From: a bacterium
GTDB taxonomy: Bacteria > Pseudomonadota > Alphaproteobacteria > Rhizobiales > Aestuariivirgaceae
Length of the DNA stretch: 48,857 nucleotides
NCBI GenBank assembly: GCA_022842165.1
Contig: JALHQC010000026.1
Location: forward strand, 1 to 48,857
Direction: 5' to 3'
Shown: in pieces, positions 34,251-43,860 of the stretch
Numbering within the stretch: the first letter of the stretch is position 1
Layout of the letters: each line of letters begins with the position of its first letter
Position numbers and translations under genes: made by a program
Notes under the pieces: generated by a model
Told to the model about the DNA's origin: nothing
The model's input: the letters and a program-made list of their open reading frames with translations, nothing else
Database searches by the model: none

Positions 34251-35147
34251 ATGGCGGAGCCGGAGATGACTTTCGAGGACGTGCTGGTCGACGGGTTCGA
34301 CGGCGAGGATTTTTCCCCGGCCGGCGGCCTTTATTACAAGACCACCTTCGAGCAGAGCGCAGGCACCGTGGAGTTCCAGAAAGAAGTGTCGCGCGGCCTC
34401 GGCGGAGCGCTCAAGCTCTCGGTCAATCCGCTGAGCGAGGTTCCACCCGGCACCGATTTCAGCGAACGCGCGGAAATCTGGGAACGGCCTCGCCTCAGGG
34501 TGCCCTACGACCGGGGCATCTGGTACGGCTTCGCTGTCAAGTTCGCCGATCCGCTGCCCGAGGACGAGCATCGCTGCCTGATTGCCCAGTGGAAACGTGA
34601 GATCGACCCAGGCCATCCCCTGAACTTCAGCCCGTTTTTCGCGCTTAGATTGAATCGCGGCAAACTGTTTGCAACCGTCGAGACCAATTTTCATCAGCCG
34701 CGGATCGATCATAGGTCCCCCTCCAGCCAACTGGTGCCGGTGTGGCTGCGGCCGGAGACCAATCAGATGCGGGCACTGGTCGCCACTCCATCGGATTGGA
34801 CCGCTGCCGACGGCAAGCTCTTCGATGTCCATTCAAGCGACCTGACGGTGACCAGCCATGGCAACCCGATGCCCGACCCGCGCTCCGGCTGGATCGATTT
34901 CGTCGTCTATACCAAGCCTGGCCCCGATGGCAGCGGCCATATCGAATTGTTTGCCAACGGCAAATGGATCGTCACCGTCAAGGGTCATATCGGCCATAAC
35001 GACTCCGGGCTCGGCCGAAACCAGTATTTCAAGTTCGGGCCTTACCGGGCTGGTGGCCAGTCCGGCACCTGGACGCTCTACTATGATGACTTCCGGCGCT
35101 CGCCGCGCTGCGCCGATGTCATGCGCGGCGTCCCCTGCCCGTTCTGA
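34251..35147 (+). CDS. Heparin lyase I-like polysaccharide lyase
   Basis: A 298-residue protein of the Polysacc_lyase (heparin lyase I-like) family, a concanavalin-like beta jelly roll. Characteristic pieces are RAEIWERPRLRVPYDRGIWYGFAVKF (residues 71-96), LIAQWKREIDPGHP, SGWIDFVVYTKPGPDGSGHIELFANG and the C-terminal GxYRAGGQSGTWTLYYDDFRR. It would cleave an acidic or sulfated glycan by beta-elimination, or only bind one. No signal peptide is visible, unusual for a lyase meant for external polymers. It lies between a cyclase and a transporter operon. Confidence 0.83.
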   Translation: MAEPEMTFEDVLVDGFDGEDFSPAGGLYYKTTFEQSAGTVEFQKEVSRGLGGALKLSVNPLSEVPPGTDFSERAEIWERPRLRVPYDRGIWYGFAVKFADPLPEDEHRCLIAQWKREIDPGHPLNFSPFFALRLNRGKLFATVETNFHQPRIDHRSPSSQLVPVWLRPETNQMRALVATPSDWTAADGKLFDVHSSDLTVTSHGNPMPDPRSGWIDFVVYTKPGPDGSGHIELFANGKWIVTVKGHIGHNDSGLGRNQYFKFGPYRAGGQSGTWTLYYDDFRRSPRCADVMRGVPCPF

Positions 35148-35340
35148 CGGCCGGATTGTGAGGATATTCCGCTGGCTGCCGCCCTTCTGGCGCCGCCGGC
35201 AGGTGCCGGATGGCGCCGCCCTGCCGGTGCCACACCGTCATGAAATCCCTCTGGCGCCAGGTCGGGAAATATGCAGATTGTCAAACCGCACACTTCTTCA
35301 CGGCGCCGGCAGGCAGAACTGTCACTGAAATGGTTTATCG
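35148..35340. other. Intergenic region before the ABC importer operon
   Basis: This 193-bp stretch has no supported gene. It contains an 8-bp inverted repeat, CCGGCAGG at 35196 and CCTGCCGG at 35220, without a T-run, so it is not a clear terminator. A promoter for the importer operon is expected here but none was recognised. Confidence 0.4.
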
Positions 35341-37242
35341 ATGACGTCATCCACCGACCTCTTGCGGATCGAAAATCTTCGGGTCCGGATCAAGCTGCAG
35401 TCGGCACATATTGAACCTGTGAAGGGCGCGAGCCTGCGCATCCTGCCAGGCAAGGTGACGGCCCTGGTGGGCGAGTCGGGGTCGGGCAAGTCGATCATCG
35501 CGCAGGCCATCATGGGCATCCTGCCGCCGGTCGCAAGCATTACCGGCGGCCGCATATTGTTCAGCGATCCCCAATCCGGCGAGCCGCCAATCGATCTTGC
35601 CAGCCTCGACAGCCGCAGCGAACGCTACCGGGCGATCCGCGGCCATCGCGCCGCCATGATCTTCCAGGAGCCGATGACGGCACTGTCGCCGCTGCACACG
35701 ATCGGCGACCAGATTGGCGAAACCTTGCGCATTCATTCGGATCTGCCGGCCGCTGAAGTGCGCCGCCGCACCGAGGAGATCATCGAACTGGTCGGGATCC
35801 CCGATCCCGGCCGCGCTTACGACAAATACCCCTTCGAACTGTCGGGAGGCCTCAGGCAGAGGGCGGTGATCGCCATGGCGCTGATCTGCCGTCCGGCACT
35901 GATCGTTGCCGACGAACCGACGACCGCTCTCGACGTCACCATCCAGGCACAAATCCTGCAGCTTTTGGGCGAACTTCAGTCGAAACTCAAGATGGCGATG
36001 TTGCTCATCACCCACGATCTCGGGATCGTCGCCAACATGGCCGACGAGGTCGTGGTGATCTATCACGGCGAAATCGTCGAATCCGGGACGGTGTCCGACA
36101 TCTTCCGCAATCCGCAGCATCCCTATCTGAAAGGCCTGCTGCGGGCGGTGCCGCATTTCGACATGAAGCCGAACGAGCGCCTGAAATCGCTGCGCGACGT
36201 CGAGGTTCACACCGGCGCCCTGATGAACCGGGAGAAGCAGGCAAAGCCGGCGGACGGCGCGGTCATGCTGCGGGCGAGCCATCTCAGCAAGTCGTTCATG
36301 GCCAAGAACGATGCCGGCTGGTTCGGCAAGCGGAGCGGAAGCGGCTTGCGCGCTCTCGACGACGTCAGCCTCGAGATCCGGCAGGGCGAATGCCTCGGCC
36401 TGGTGGGCGAAAGCGGCTGCGGCAAGACCACCTTCAGCAAGATCGTCATGCGCGCCATGCGCCCTGACGGCGGTTCGCTCAGCTTTGACGACGGCACCGG
36501 CCCCATCGACGTTCTCGACGCCGAAGGCAGCGAATTGCACAAGCTGCGGACCAAGATCCAGATGGTGTTCCAGGATCCGTTCTCGTCCCTGTCGCCGCGC
36601 ATGACGGTGAAGAATATCCTGAGCGAACCTCTGGAAATTCACAACATCGGAGATGCCGCGTCCCGGCTGGAAAGGGTCACGGCGCTGATGAACGCCGTAG
36701 GGCTCGATCCGCGATTTCTGAGCCGCTATCCGCACAGTTTTTCCGGCGGGCAGAGGCAGCGCGTCGGCATCGCGCGGGCCTTGGCGCTCGGCCCCGACCT
36801 GCTGATCTGCGACGAGCCGGTGTCGGCGCTCGACGTGTCGGTCCAGGCGCAGATCCTCAATCTGCTGAAGGATCTGCAGGCCCAGCTTGGCCTCACATAT
36901 CTGTTCATTTCCCACAATCTTGCCGTGGTCGACTACATGGCCGACCGCATCGCCGTCATGTGCCGTGGACGGATCGTCGAAATCGCGCCACGGGAAACCC
37001 TGTTCCGGACCCCCGCTCATCCCTATACCCGCACCCTGCTTGCTGCGGTGCCGTTCCCCGATCTCGACCGGCCGCTCGACTACTCGGTTCTGCAGCTCGG
37101 CACCGCCTCCGATCCGCGAAGCTGGCCACGAAGTTTTTCGCGCGGCGAGGAAGACGCGCCTCTGGTACCGGCGAGCCTCGGCGAGGATCATTACGTCCTG
37201 GCCCGGGCGGATGCGAGGGCGGAGGATTTGCGATCTTGGTAA
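35341..37242 (+). CDS. Fused double ATPase of a peptide/oligosaccharide ABC importer (DppD-DppF type)
   Basis: A 633-residue protein with two complete nucleotide-binding domains of the oligopeptide/nickel family. Domain 1: Walker A GESGSGKS (44-51), signature LSGGLRQR (167-174), Walker B LIVADEP (187-193). Domain 2: Walker A GESGCGKTT (356-364), signature FSGGQRQR (467-474), Walker B LLICDEP (487-493). Each is followed by a typical oligopeptide C-terminal segment (NPQHPYLKGLLRAVP, TPAHPYTRTLLAAVP). It powers the permeases encoded downstream. The gene overlaps the solute-binding protein gene by 7 bases. Substrate may be peptide or oligosaccharide. Confidence 0.93.
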   Translation: MTSSTDLLRIENLRVRIKLQSAHIEPVKGASLRILPGKVTALVGESGSGKSIIAQAIMGILPPVASITGGRILFSDPQSGEPPIDLASLDSRSERYRAIRGHRAAMIFQEPMTALSPLHTIGDQIGETLRIHSDLPAAEVRRRTEEIIELVGIPDPGRAYDKYPFELSGGLRQRAVIAMALICRPALIVADEPTTALDVTIQAQILQLLGELQSKLKMAMLLITHDLGIVANMADEVVVIYHGEIVESGTVSDIFRNPQHPYLKGLLRAVPHFDMKPNERLKSLRDVEVHTGALMNREKQAKPADGAVMLRASHLSKSFMAKNDAGWFGKRSGSGLRALDDVSLEIRQGECLGLVGESGCGKTTFSKIVMRAMRPDGGSLSFDDGTGPIDVLDAEGSELHKLRTKIQMVFQDPFSSLSPRMTVKNILSEPLEIHNIGDAASRLERVTALMNAVGLDPRFLSRYPHSFSGGQRQRVGIARALALGPDLLICDEPVSALDVSVQAQILNLLKDLQAQLGLTYLFISHNLAVVDYMADRIAVMCRGRIVEIAPRETLFRTPAHPYTRTLLAAVPFPDLDRPLDYSVLQLGTASDPRSWPRSFSRGEEDAPLVPASLGEDHYVLARADARAEDLRSW

Positions 37243-39137
37243 ACCGCCGCACGGTTCTCGGCTGCCTGGGCTCGCTGCCGCTTGCCTCCGCGGCGCGCAG
37301 CGCAAGCCTCGAGGCGCCCTTCCTCGAGCCCCACATCGCCAGCGGCGAGTTGCCGCCTCTGGCGCAGCGCTTGCCGAAGGTGCCCCGTGTCGTGAACCTC
37401 GCTGCGATGGGCCGCCAGCCCGGCAGCCATGGCGGCGACATGCGCGTCCTCATTGCCGGACAGAAGGACATCCGCCTGATGACCATCAATGGTTACGCGC
37501 GGCTCGTCGGCTTCAACGAAAAACTCGAACTGCAGGCCGACATCCTCGAGCGCTTCGACAATGTCGAGGACCGCGTCTTTACCTTCAGGATCCGCGAAGG
37601 CCACCGATGGTCCGACGGCTCCCTGCTGACGGCGGACGATTTCCGCTACGCCTGGGACGACATGCTGATGGACACCGACGTGTCGCCCCGCGGCCTGTCT
37701 CCCGACATGCTGTCGGACGGCAAGCCGCCGGTCTTCGAAGTTCTCGATGCCCTCACCGTCCGCTACAGCTGGGAACATCCCAATCCGGATTTTCTGCCCC
37801 GGCTCGCCGCGGCCCAGCCTCTCTACCTGGTGTTTCCCGCCGCCTATCTCAGGCAATTCCACAAGAAACATCAGAGCGAGGACAAGCTCGCGGCACTGGT
37901 CGAAGAATTCAGGGTCAAGAACTGGGTGGCGCTGCACACCCGCATGAGCCGCCAGTACCGGCCGGAAAATCCCGATCTCCCCACCCTCGACCCGTGGCGC
38001 AACACCACCAATCCGCCAGCCGAGCAGTTCGTCTTCGAACGCAATCCGTATTTCCACCGTGTCGACGAGCGCGGCCGGCAGCTCCCCTACATCGATCGTT
38101 TCATTCTCAATGTCAGTTCCTCCGCGATCATCCCGGCCAAGACGGGCGCGGGCGACTCCGATCTGCAGGCCACCGGCATCGACTTCAATGACTACGCATT
38201 CCTCAAGGATGCCGAGACGCGCCATCCGATCAAGGTCAGCCTGTGGAAGAAGACGCAAGCCTCGCGCATCGCCCTGTTGCCCAACCTGAATTTCAAGGAC
38301 GACACCTGGCGCGGCCTGTTCCGCGATGTCCGGTTCCGCAGGGCCTTGTCGGTCGCCATCAACCGGCACGAGGTCAACATGGCCATGTTCTTTGGCCTCG
38401 GCACCGAAAGCGGCGACACGCTGATGCCGGAAAGCCCGCTCTACCGGCGCGAATTCGCGGAAGCCTGGTCCAGGTACGACCCTGCCCTCGCCAACGCACT
38501 TCTTGACGAGGTGGGGCTGACGGAACGCGGTTCGGACGGCATCCGTCTGCTGCCCGACGGCGGCCGCGCCGAAATCATCGTCGAAACCGCTGGCGAGAGC
38601 ACGCTCGAAACCGATGTTCTCGAACTGATCGAGGACTACTGGCACAAGATCGGCATCAAGCTGTTTATCCGCACCTCGCAGCGCGACGTCTTCCGCAGCC
38701 GGGCGATCGGCGGCGAGATCATGGTGGCGATCTGGTCCGGCATGGACAACGGCGTCGCCACGGCGGCCATGAACCCCGGCCAGCTGGCGCCAACATCGGA
38801 CGACCGGCTGCAGTGGCCGGTATGGGGCCTCCATAATCAGTCGAACGGTCAGGCAGGAAGCCCGCCGGACATCGTCGAGGCAGCCGAGCTGCTCGATCTC
38901 TACAAGGCCTGGCGCCGCTCGACCGAAACCGCCCAGCGTACCGAGATCTGGACGAAGATGCTGTCGATCTATGCCGATCAGGTGTTCTCGATCGGTCTGA
39001 TCAACGGCACCTTGCAGCCCATCGTCAGGACCGCCAGGCTCGTCAACCTTCCTGAAAACGGACTCTTCGGCTTCGAGCCGACCTGCTATTTCGGCGTCTA
39101 CATGCCCGACACGTTCTGGTTAAGGGGCGAGGCCTGA
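37236..39137 (+). CDS. ABC importer solute-binding protein, SBP_bac_5 family
   Basis: A 633-residue periplasmic binding protein. It starts at a TTG inside the end of the ATPase gene, with GGAGGA nine bases upstream (37221), and runs NRRTVLGCLGSLPLASAARS, a Tat-like or Sec signal peptide. The SBP_bac_5 fold is marked by FTFRIREGHRWSDGSLLTADDFRYAWDDM, RNPYFHRVDERGRQLPYIDR and DVRFRRALSVAINRHEVN. It is longer than the usual ~530 residues, as in members for larger ligands. Its context between glycan-related genes suggests an oligosaccharide, but peptide is equally compatible. Confidence 0.9.
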   Translation: MVNRRTVLGCLGSLPLASAARSASLEAPFLEPHIASGELPPLAQRLPKVPRVVNLAAMGRQPGSHGGDMRVLIAGQKDIRLMTINGYARLVGFNEKLELQADILERFDNVEDRVFTFRIREGHRWSDGSLLTADDFRYAWDDMLMDTDVSPRGLSPDMLSDGKPPVFEVLDALTVRYSWEHPNPDFLPRLAAAQPLYLVFPAAYLRQFHKKHQSEDKLAALVEEFRVKNWVALHTRMSRQYRPENPDLPTLDPWRNTTNPPAEQFVFERNPYFHRVDERGRQLPYIDRFILNVSSSAIIPAKTGAGDSDLQATGIDFNDYAFLKDAETRHPIKVSLWKKTQASRIALLPNLNFKDDTWRGLFRDVRFRRALSVAINRHEVNMAMFFGLGTESGDTLMPESPLYRREFAEAWSRYDPALANALLDEVGLTERGSDGIRLLPDGGRAEIIVETAGESTLETDVLELIEDYWHKIGIKLFIRTSQRDVFRSRAIGGEIMVAIWSGMDNGVATAAMNPGQLAPTSDDRLQWPVWGLHNQSNGQAGSPPDIVEAAELLDLYKAWRRSTETAQRTEIWTKMLSIYADQVFSIGLINGTLQPIVRTARLVNLPENGLFGFEPTCYFGVYMPDTFWLRGEA

Positions 39138-39139
39138 AG

Positions 39140-40138
39140 ATGCTGCGATACATTCTCTGGCGCATCGCCATCATGATCCCGACGCTGCTGATCATTTCAG
39201 CCGTGATCTTCATCATCATCGAACTCCCGCCGGGCGACTATTTCGAGAGCTATATCGCCGAACTCAAGGCCGCGGGCGAAAGCGTCAACCTCGAACAGAT
39301 CGAGGAGTTGCGCGCCCAGTACGGCTTCGACCAGCCCCTGGTTCTCCGCTACGTCTACTGGGTCTTCGGCATGCTCCAGGGTGATTTCGGCTACTCCTTC
39401 GAGTATCAGATCCCGGTCAGCGACGTGGTGGGAGACCGCCTCTGGCTCACCATCCTCGTCTCCTTCGTGACGATCATCTTCACCTGGCTGCTGGCCTTTC
39501 CGATCGGCATCTACTCCGCCACCCATCAATACAGCTGGAGCGATTACGGCCTCACCTTTCTGGGGCTGCTGGGCCTTGCCATTCCGAATTTCATGCTGGC
39601 CCTGATCCTGATGTATTTTGCCAACATCTGGTTTGGCGTGTCCATCGGCCATCTTATGGACCGTGAGTTCCTGAACGAACCGATGAGCCTGGCGAAGGCC
39701 CAGTCGATACTGTCGCACCTGTGGATTCCGGTGATCATCATCGGCACGGCGGGCACCGCCGGCATGATCCGCAGGCTGCGTGCCAATCTCCTCGATGAAT
39801 TGCGCAAGCAATATGTGACCACCGCGCTCGCCAAGGGCGTGCCGCCGCTCCGGGCGCTCGTGAAGTATCCGCTGCGCATGTCGCTGAATTTCTTCATATC
39901 CGACATCGGCTCGATCCTGCCGGCCATCATCTCGGGCGCCGAAATCACGGCGATCGTGCTGTCCCTCGAAACCACGGGTCCGATGCTGATCCGCGCGCTC
40001 CAAAGCCAGGATATGTATCTGGCCGGGTCGTTCCTCATGTTCCTGGCCTTTCTGACGGTCATCGGCGTGCTGATCTCGGATATCGCGCTGGCCATCCTCG
40101 ATCCCCGCATCCGCCTACAGGGCAAGAGCCAGAAATGA
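39140..40138 (+). CDS. ABC importer permease, DppB type
   Basis: A 332-residue inner-membrane permease with six membrane helices and the DppB N-terminal domain (MLRYILWRIAIMIPTLLIISAVIF, FDQPLVLRYVYWVFGMLQGDFGYSF). The BPD signature with the EAA loop lies in RRLRANLLDELRKQYVTTALAKGVPPLRALVKYPLR (about 210-245). It follows the binding-protein gene by 2 bases and its stop overlaps the next permease start (ATGA). It forms the channel with the DppC-type partner. Confidence 0.92.
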   Translation: MLRYILWRIAIMIPTLLIISAVIFIIIELPPGDYFESYIAELKAAGESVNLEQIEELRAQYGFDQPLVLRYVYWVFGMLQGDFGYSFEYQIPVSDVVGDRLWLTILVSFVTIIFTWLLAFPIGIYSATHQYSWSDYGLTFLGLLGLAIPNFMLALILMYFANIWFGVSIGHLMDREFLNEPMSLAKAQSILSHLWIPVIIIGTAGTAGMIRRLRANLLDELRKQYVTTALAKGVPPLRALVKYPLRMSLNFFISDIGSILPAIISGAEITAIVLSLETTGPMLIRALQSQDMYLAGSFLMFLAFLTVIGVLISDIALAILDPRIRLQGKSQK

Positions 40139-41310
40139 CATCTCCCCTTCCCGCTCCGGGCGAACCGCTGCCGCACTTTGTTTCTGCGGCGCCGTTCGAC
40201 CCCTACACGATCGAGAAGATGTCGGAGGCCCAGTCGAAGGTCTACCTGGCCTCGCAGTGGCAGCTCATCTGGTGGAAGTTCAAGCGCCACAGGGTCGCCC
40301 TCTGGTGCGGCATCTTCATCGCATTGGTCTATTTCACGGCACTCATCAGCGAGTTTCTTGCGCCGTACAACCTGCACACCCGCAACGTCGAATTCATTCA
40401 TTCGCCGCCGCAGATGATCCACCTGTTTCATGACGGCGCGTTCGTCGGCCCCTTCGTCTACGGGCGCGATGCCACGCTCAACATGACCACCATGAAGCGC
40501 GAGTACGCCGACAACCCCGCGAAGATCATGCCGCTTCGCTTCTTCTGCCGCGGCGACAGCTACGAATTCTGGGGCCTCTGGCCGGCCGATGTGCATCTGT
40601 TCTGCCCTGCCGAAGGCGGCCAGGTCTTTCTCCTCGGCACCGACAGGCTCGGCCGCGATCTGCTGTCGCGCATCATTTATGGCACGCGGATCTCGATGAC
40701 CATCGGCCTCATCGGCATCACCGTCAGCTTTATCCTCGGCATCATCATCGGCGGCATCGCGGGCTACCGCGGCGGCTGGATCGATCTCGGCGTCCAGCGC
40801 CTGATCGAAGTGCTGCAGTCGATCCCGAGCATACCGCTGTGGATGGCTTTGGCCGCCATCATGCCGGTGTCATGGAGTCCGATCGTCATCTATTTCGGGA
40901 TGACCATCATCCTCGGCCTGCTGGACTGGACAGGGCTTGCCCGTGCCGTCCGGTCCAAGCTGCTGTCGCTCCGCGAGGAGGAATATGTTCTTGCCGCGCA
41001 ACTCATGGGGGCGTCGACCAGCCGCATCATCGGCCGCCATCTCGTTCCGGGCTTCATGTCGCATCTGATCGCCACGGCGACGATCGCCATCCCCGGCATG
41101 ATCCTGGGCGAAACGGCGTTGAGCTTCCTCGGCCTCGGCCTGCGCGCGCCCATCACCAGCTGGGGCATACTTCTCACCGAAGCCAAGAACGTCAATGTCG
41201 TGGCGATCTATCCCTGGCTTCTGTTTCCCGTTGTTCCGGTCATCTTGGTGATCATCGCCTTCAACTTCTTCGGAGACGGTCTGCGCGATGCGGCCGACCC
41301 CTACAATTGA
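40135..41310 (+). CDS. ABC importer permease, DppC type
   Basis: A 391-residue permease, longer than usual (about 300) because of a soluble region between the first helix and the core (residues 75-165, including RDATLNMTTMKREYADNP and RGDSYEFWGLWPADVHLFCPA). This insertion occurs in DppC relatives of a subgroup. Core: GTDRLGRDLLSRIIYGTRISM, GGWIDLGVQRLIEVLQSIPSIPLWMAL and the EAA loop RSKLLSLREEEYVLAAQLMGAS. Coupled to the DppB gene by a 4-base overlap and probably the last gene of the importer operon. Confidence 0.92.
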   Translation: MTSPLPAPGEPLPHFVSAAPFDPYTIEKMSEAQSKVYLASQWQLIWWKFKRHRVALWCGIFIALVYFTALISEFLAPYNLHTRNVEFIHSPPQMIHLFHDGAFVGPFVYGRDATLNMTTMKREYADNPAKIMPLRFFCRGDSYEFWGLWPADVHLFCPAEGGQVFLLGTDRLGRDLLSRIIYGTRISMTIGLIGITVSFILGIIIGGIAGYRGGWIDLGVQRLIEVLQSIPSIPLWMALAAIMPVSWSPIVIYFGMTIILGLLDWTGLARAVRSKLLSLREEEYVLAAQLMGASTSRIIGRHLVPGFMSHLIATATIAIPGMILGETALSFLGLGLRAPITSWGILLTEAKNVNVVAIYPWLLFPVVPVILVIIAFNFFGDGLRDAADPYN

Positions 41311-41392
41311 AAGCGGTCACGCGTGTGCGGTACATCGCAGGAACCGGGCAGCAACCGCCCCGTCCCGCCATATCCAGGGAAAGGCTGAAGTG

Positions 41393-42601
41393 ATGATGCG
41401 GCGTTACGAGAATGCCCGGATCCTGATGTACAGCCACGATACCTTCGGGCTTGGCCATCTCCGCCGCTGCCGCGCGATCGCCCATGCGCTGGTGCAGGAT
41501 TACCGCGGCCTCAGCGTGCTGATCATTTCGGGCTCCTCGATTGCCGGCGCTTTCGACTACCGCGCCCGCGTCGACTTCGTGAAGATCCCCAGCGTCATCA
41601 AGCTGCGGAACGGGGAATACACCTCCCTTGCCCGCCATATCGATCTGCAGGAAACCCTGCTGATGCGCCAGTCGATCATCAGGCACACGGCGGAATCTTT
41701 CCAGCCCGACATATTCATCGTCGACAAGGAACCGCTCGGCCTTCACGCCGAGGTCGAGGATACCCTGGCCTACTTGAAGACCAAGGGCACGATCCTCATC
41801 CTTGGCCTGCGCGACGTGATGGACGCGCCGCACCTGCTGGACGCGGAGTGGAAGCGCCGCGACGTGCTGGGCAAGATCGGCAGGCTGTATGACGACATCT
41901 GGGTCTATGGCCCTGCCGATTTCTACAATCCGCTCACCGATCTCGACGTTCCCGACCAGGTCGCCTCGAAGCTCAATTACGTAGGCTTCTTGCACCGCGA
42001 ACTTTCAAACAGCGAGAACCTGAGCCACGTACCGGAGGGCGACTACATGCTGGTCACGCCCGGCGGCGGCGGCGATGGTGCCGAACTCATTCACAACGTT
42101 CTCCACGCCTATCAGCAGGATCCCGAGCTCACATATAAATCCGTCATCGTGCTCGGTCCCTACATGCCGATCCGCCAGCGCCGCAAGCTCATCAAGAAAG
42201 GGCAGAAAATTCCTTCGGTGCAGATCATCGAGTTCGACAATCACATGGAAGATCTGGTGGCGGGCGCCAAGGCCGTGGTGGCGATGGCTGGCTACAACAC
42301 GTTCTGCGAAATCCTGTCGTTCGACAAGCCGGCCCTCGTCGTGCCGCGCGTCGAACCGCGTCAGGAACAGTTGATCCGGGCGCGGCGCGGCGCCGAATTC
42401 GGCCTCGTCGACATGCTGCTGCCCGATGAGGCCGCCGACCCCCTGCGCCTCGCGGCAGCACTGAAAGCCCTGCCCGCCCGTCTGCGGCCTTCGCAGTGCA
42501 GCCCCGGGCTCAGGCTTGAAGGCCTGACGCGCATTTCGGAGATCACCGGTTCATGGCTTGACAAGCGCACCCGACAGCATCTGGCAGTCGTCGAGAATTA
42601 G
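41393..42601 (+). CDS. Glycosyltransferase, GT28/MurG-like (first copy)
   Basis: A 402-residue cytosolic GT-B fold protein. The N-terminal MYSHDTFGLGHLRRCRAIAHAL (12-33) has the GHL motif of MurG-type enzymes; the nucleotide-sugar domain has GDYMLVTPGGGGDG and MAGYNTFCEILSFDKPALVVPR with a trailing EQLIRA, as in UDP-sugar transferases. It starts at the first of two ATGs behind AAAGG at 41384; codons from 41288 are not supported. The gap to the importer is 82 bases. It is related in plan to the gene at 43857. Acceptor and sugar are unknown. Confidence 0.85.
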   Translation: MMRRYENARILMYSHDTFGLGHLRRCRAIAHALVQDYRGLSVLIISGSSIAGAFDYRARVDFVKIPSVIKLRNGEYTSLARHIDLQETLLMRQSIIRHTAESFQPDIFIVDKEPLGLHAEVEDTLAYLKTKGTILILGLRDVMDAPHLLDAEWKRRDVLGKIGRLYDDIWVYGPADFYNPLTDLDVPDQVASKLNYVGFLHRELSNSENLSHVPEGDYMLVTPGGGGDGAELIHNVLHAYQQDPELTYKSVIVLGPYMPIRQRRKLIKKGQKIPSVQIIEFDNHMEDLVAGAKAVVAMAGYNTFCEILSFDKPALVVPRVEPRQEQLIRARRGAEFGLVDMLLPDEAADPLRLAAALKALPARLRPSQCSPGLRLEGLTRISEITGSWLDKRTRQHLAVVEN

Positions 42602-42621
42602 AGCCAGAGCGCTCGCAGGCC

Positions 42622-43860
42622 ATGACAAAGACCATCATCGTTCTCAAGGGCTATCCCCGGCTTTCCGAAACTTTCATTGCCCAGGAACTGCTGGGGCTCG
42701 AGCAAGCCGGAATGAACCTGGAGATTGTCTCCATGCGGCAGCCGACAGACACCCGCCGCCACCCCGTGCATGACGAGATCAAGGCACCGGTCCGCTATCT
42801 GCCGGAATACCTCCACGACGACTGGCCGCGCGTGATCCGTGGGTTCTTCACCTGCTTGAAACATCCCGGCTTCTTCAAGGTGCTCCTGCCCTTCTGGCGT
42901 GACCTGCGCCGCGACTGGACCCGCCATCGCGCAAGGCGGCTGGGCCAGGCCATGGTGCTGGCCGCCGAATTGCCGTCCGATGCCGGGTGGATTCACGCGC
43001 ACTTCATTCACACGCCGGCCTCGGTTGCAGCCTATGCCAGCGTGATCAGCGGAATCCCATGGTCCTGCTCGGCCCATGCCAAGGATATCTGGACCTCGCC
43101 CGGCTGGGAATTGAAAGACAAGCTATCAACCGCGCGTGGCGTCGTCACCTGCACCGCGTCGGGCTTTGCGCATCTGCGCGGCCTTGCCGCCGATCAACGC
43201 AGGGTCCACCTCAGCTATCATGGGCTCGACCTCGACAGGTTCTCGCCCTTCACGTCGCAGCGTTCCAGCCGTCGGGGCGACGATCCCGCCGATCCCCTGA
43301 TCGTACTGAGCGTTGGCCGGGCGGTGCCAAAGAAGGGTTTCGACGTGCTGCTCCATGCGCTGGCGCTGCTCAAGAACGACTTCTCGTTTCGTTTGGTCCA
43401 CGTGGGAGGTGGCGAAATTCTGGCTGACCTGCAGGCCCTTGCGGCCAAGCTTGACCTCGCAGGCATGATAGACTGGAAAGGCGCGCTCACCCAGGGCGAG
43501 GTGCTTGAGCTCTATCGCCAAGCGGATGTTTTCGCACTCGCTTGCCGCGTGACGGACGATGGCGACCGCGATGGATTGCCAAACGTGCTGGTTGAAGCCT
43601 GCAGCCAGGGGCTCGTCTGTGTCTCGACTGCAATTTCCGGCGTGCCCGAACTGTTGAGTGATGGCGAGAATGGCAAGCTGGTCGAGCCGGAAAATCCCGC
43701 CGCCCTTGCCGTGGCATTGTCCGAACTCATGCGCGATCCCTCCCTTCGCCAGAGGCTTGGCGCGGCGGCAGAACGGCGGGTGCGCCAGCACTTCGACTAT
43801 CACACCAGCGTCAGCCAGCTAGACGCGCTGTTCCGTTCCGGCTGGCGCTCCGAAACATGA
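42622..43860 (+). CDS. Glycosyltransferase, GT4 family
   Basis: A 412-residue GT-B glycosyltransferase. The N-terminus MTKTIIVLKGYPRLSETFIAQEL is typical of GT4 enzymes of exopolysaccharide and colanic-acid type; the C-terminal domain has LSVGRAVPKKGFDVLLHAL, the sugar-nucleotide site DGLPNVLVEACSQGLVCVSTAISGVPELL and the usual E-X7-E region. It is 20 bases after the first GT28-like gene, and its stop overlaps the next start (ATGA at 43857). It probably adds one sugar during glycan or glycolipid assembly on the cytoplasmic side. Confidence 0.9.
   Translation: MTKTIIVLKGYPRLSETFIAQELLGLEQAGMNLEIVSMRQPTDTRRHPVHDEIKAPVRYLPEYLHDDWPRVIRGFFTCLKHPGFFKVLLPFWRDLRRDWTRHRARRLGQAMVLAAELPSDAGWIHAHFIHTPASVAAYASVISGIPWSCSAHAKDIWTSPGWELKDKLSTARGVVTCTASGFAHLRGLAADQRRVHLSYHGLDLDRFSPFTSQRSSRRGDDPADPLIVLSVGRAVPKKGFDVLLHALALLKNDFSFRLVHVGGGEILADLQALAAKLDLAGMIDWKGALTQGEVLELYRQADVFALACRVTDDGDRDGLPNVLVEACSQGLVCVSTAISGVPELLSDGENGKLVEPENPAALAVALSELMRDPSLRQRLGAAAERRVRQHFDYHTSVSQLDALFRSGWRSET

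Noticed and set aside
35196-35227. Inverted repeat between the lyase and importer genes as a terminator
   Set aside because: The stem is only 8 bp with a 16-base loop and no T-run follows on either strand.
35347-37305. A 652-codon open frame on the minus strand
   Set aside because: It is antisense to the fused ABC ATPase, which has two full sets of ATPase motifs; no domain is visible in the antisense product.
37191-38834. A 547-codon open frame on the minus strand
   Set aside because: It is antisense to the solute-binding protein gene and shows no recognisable motif.
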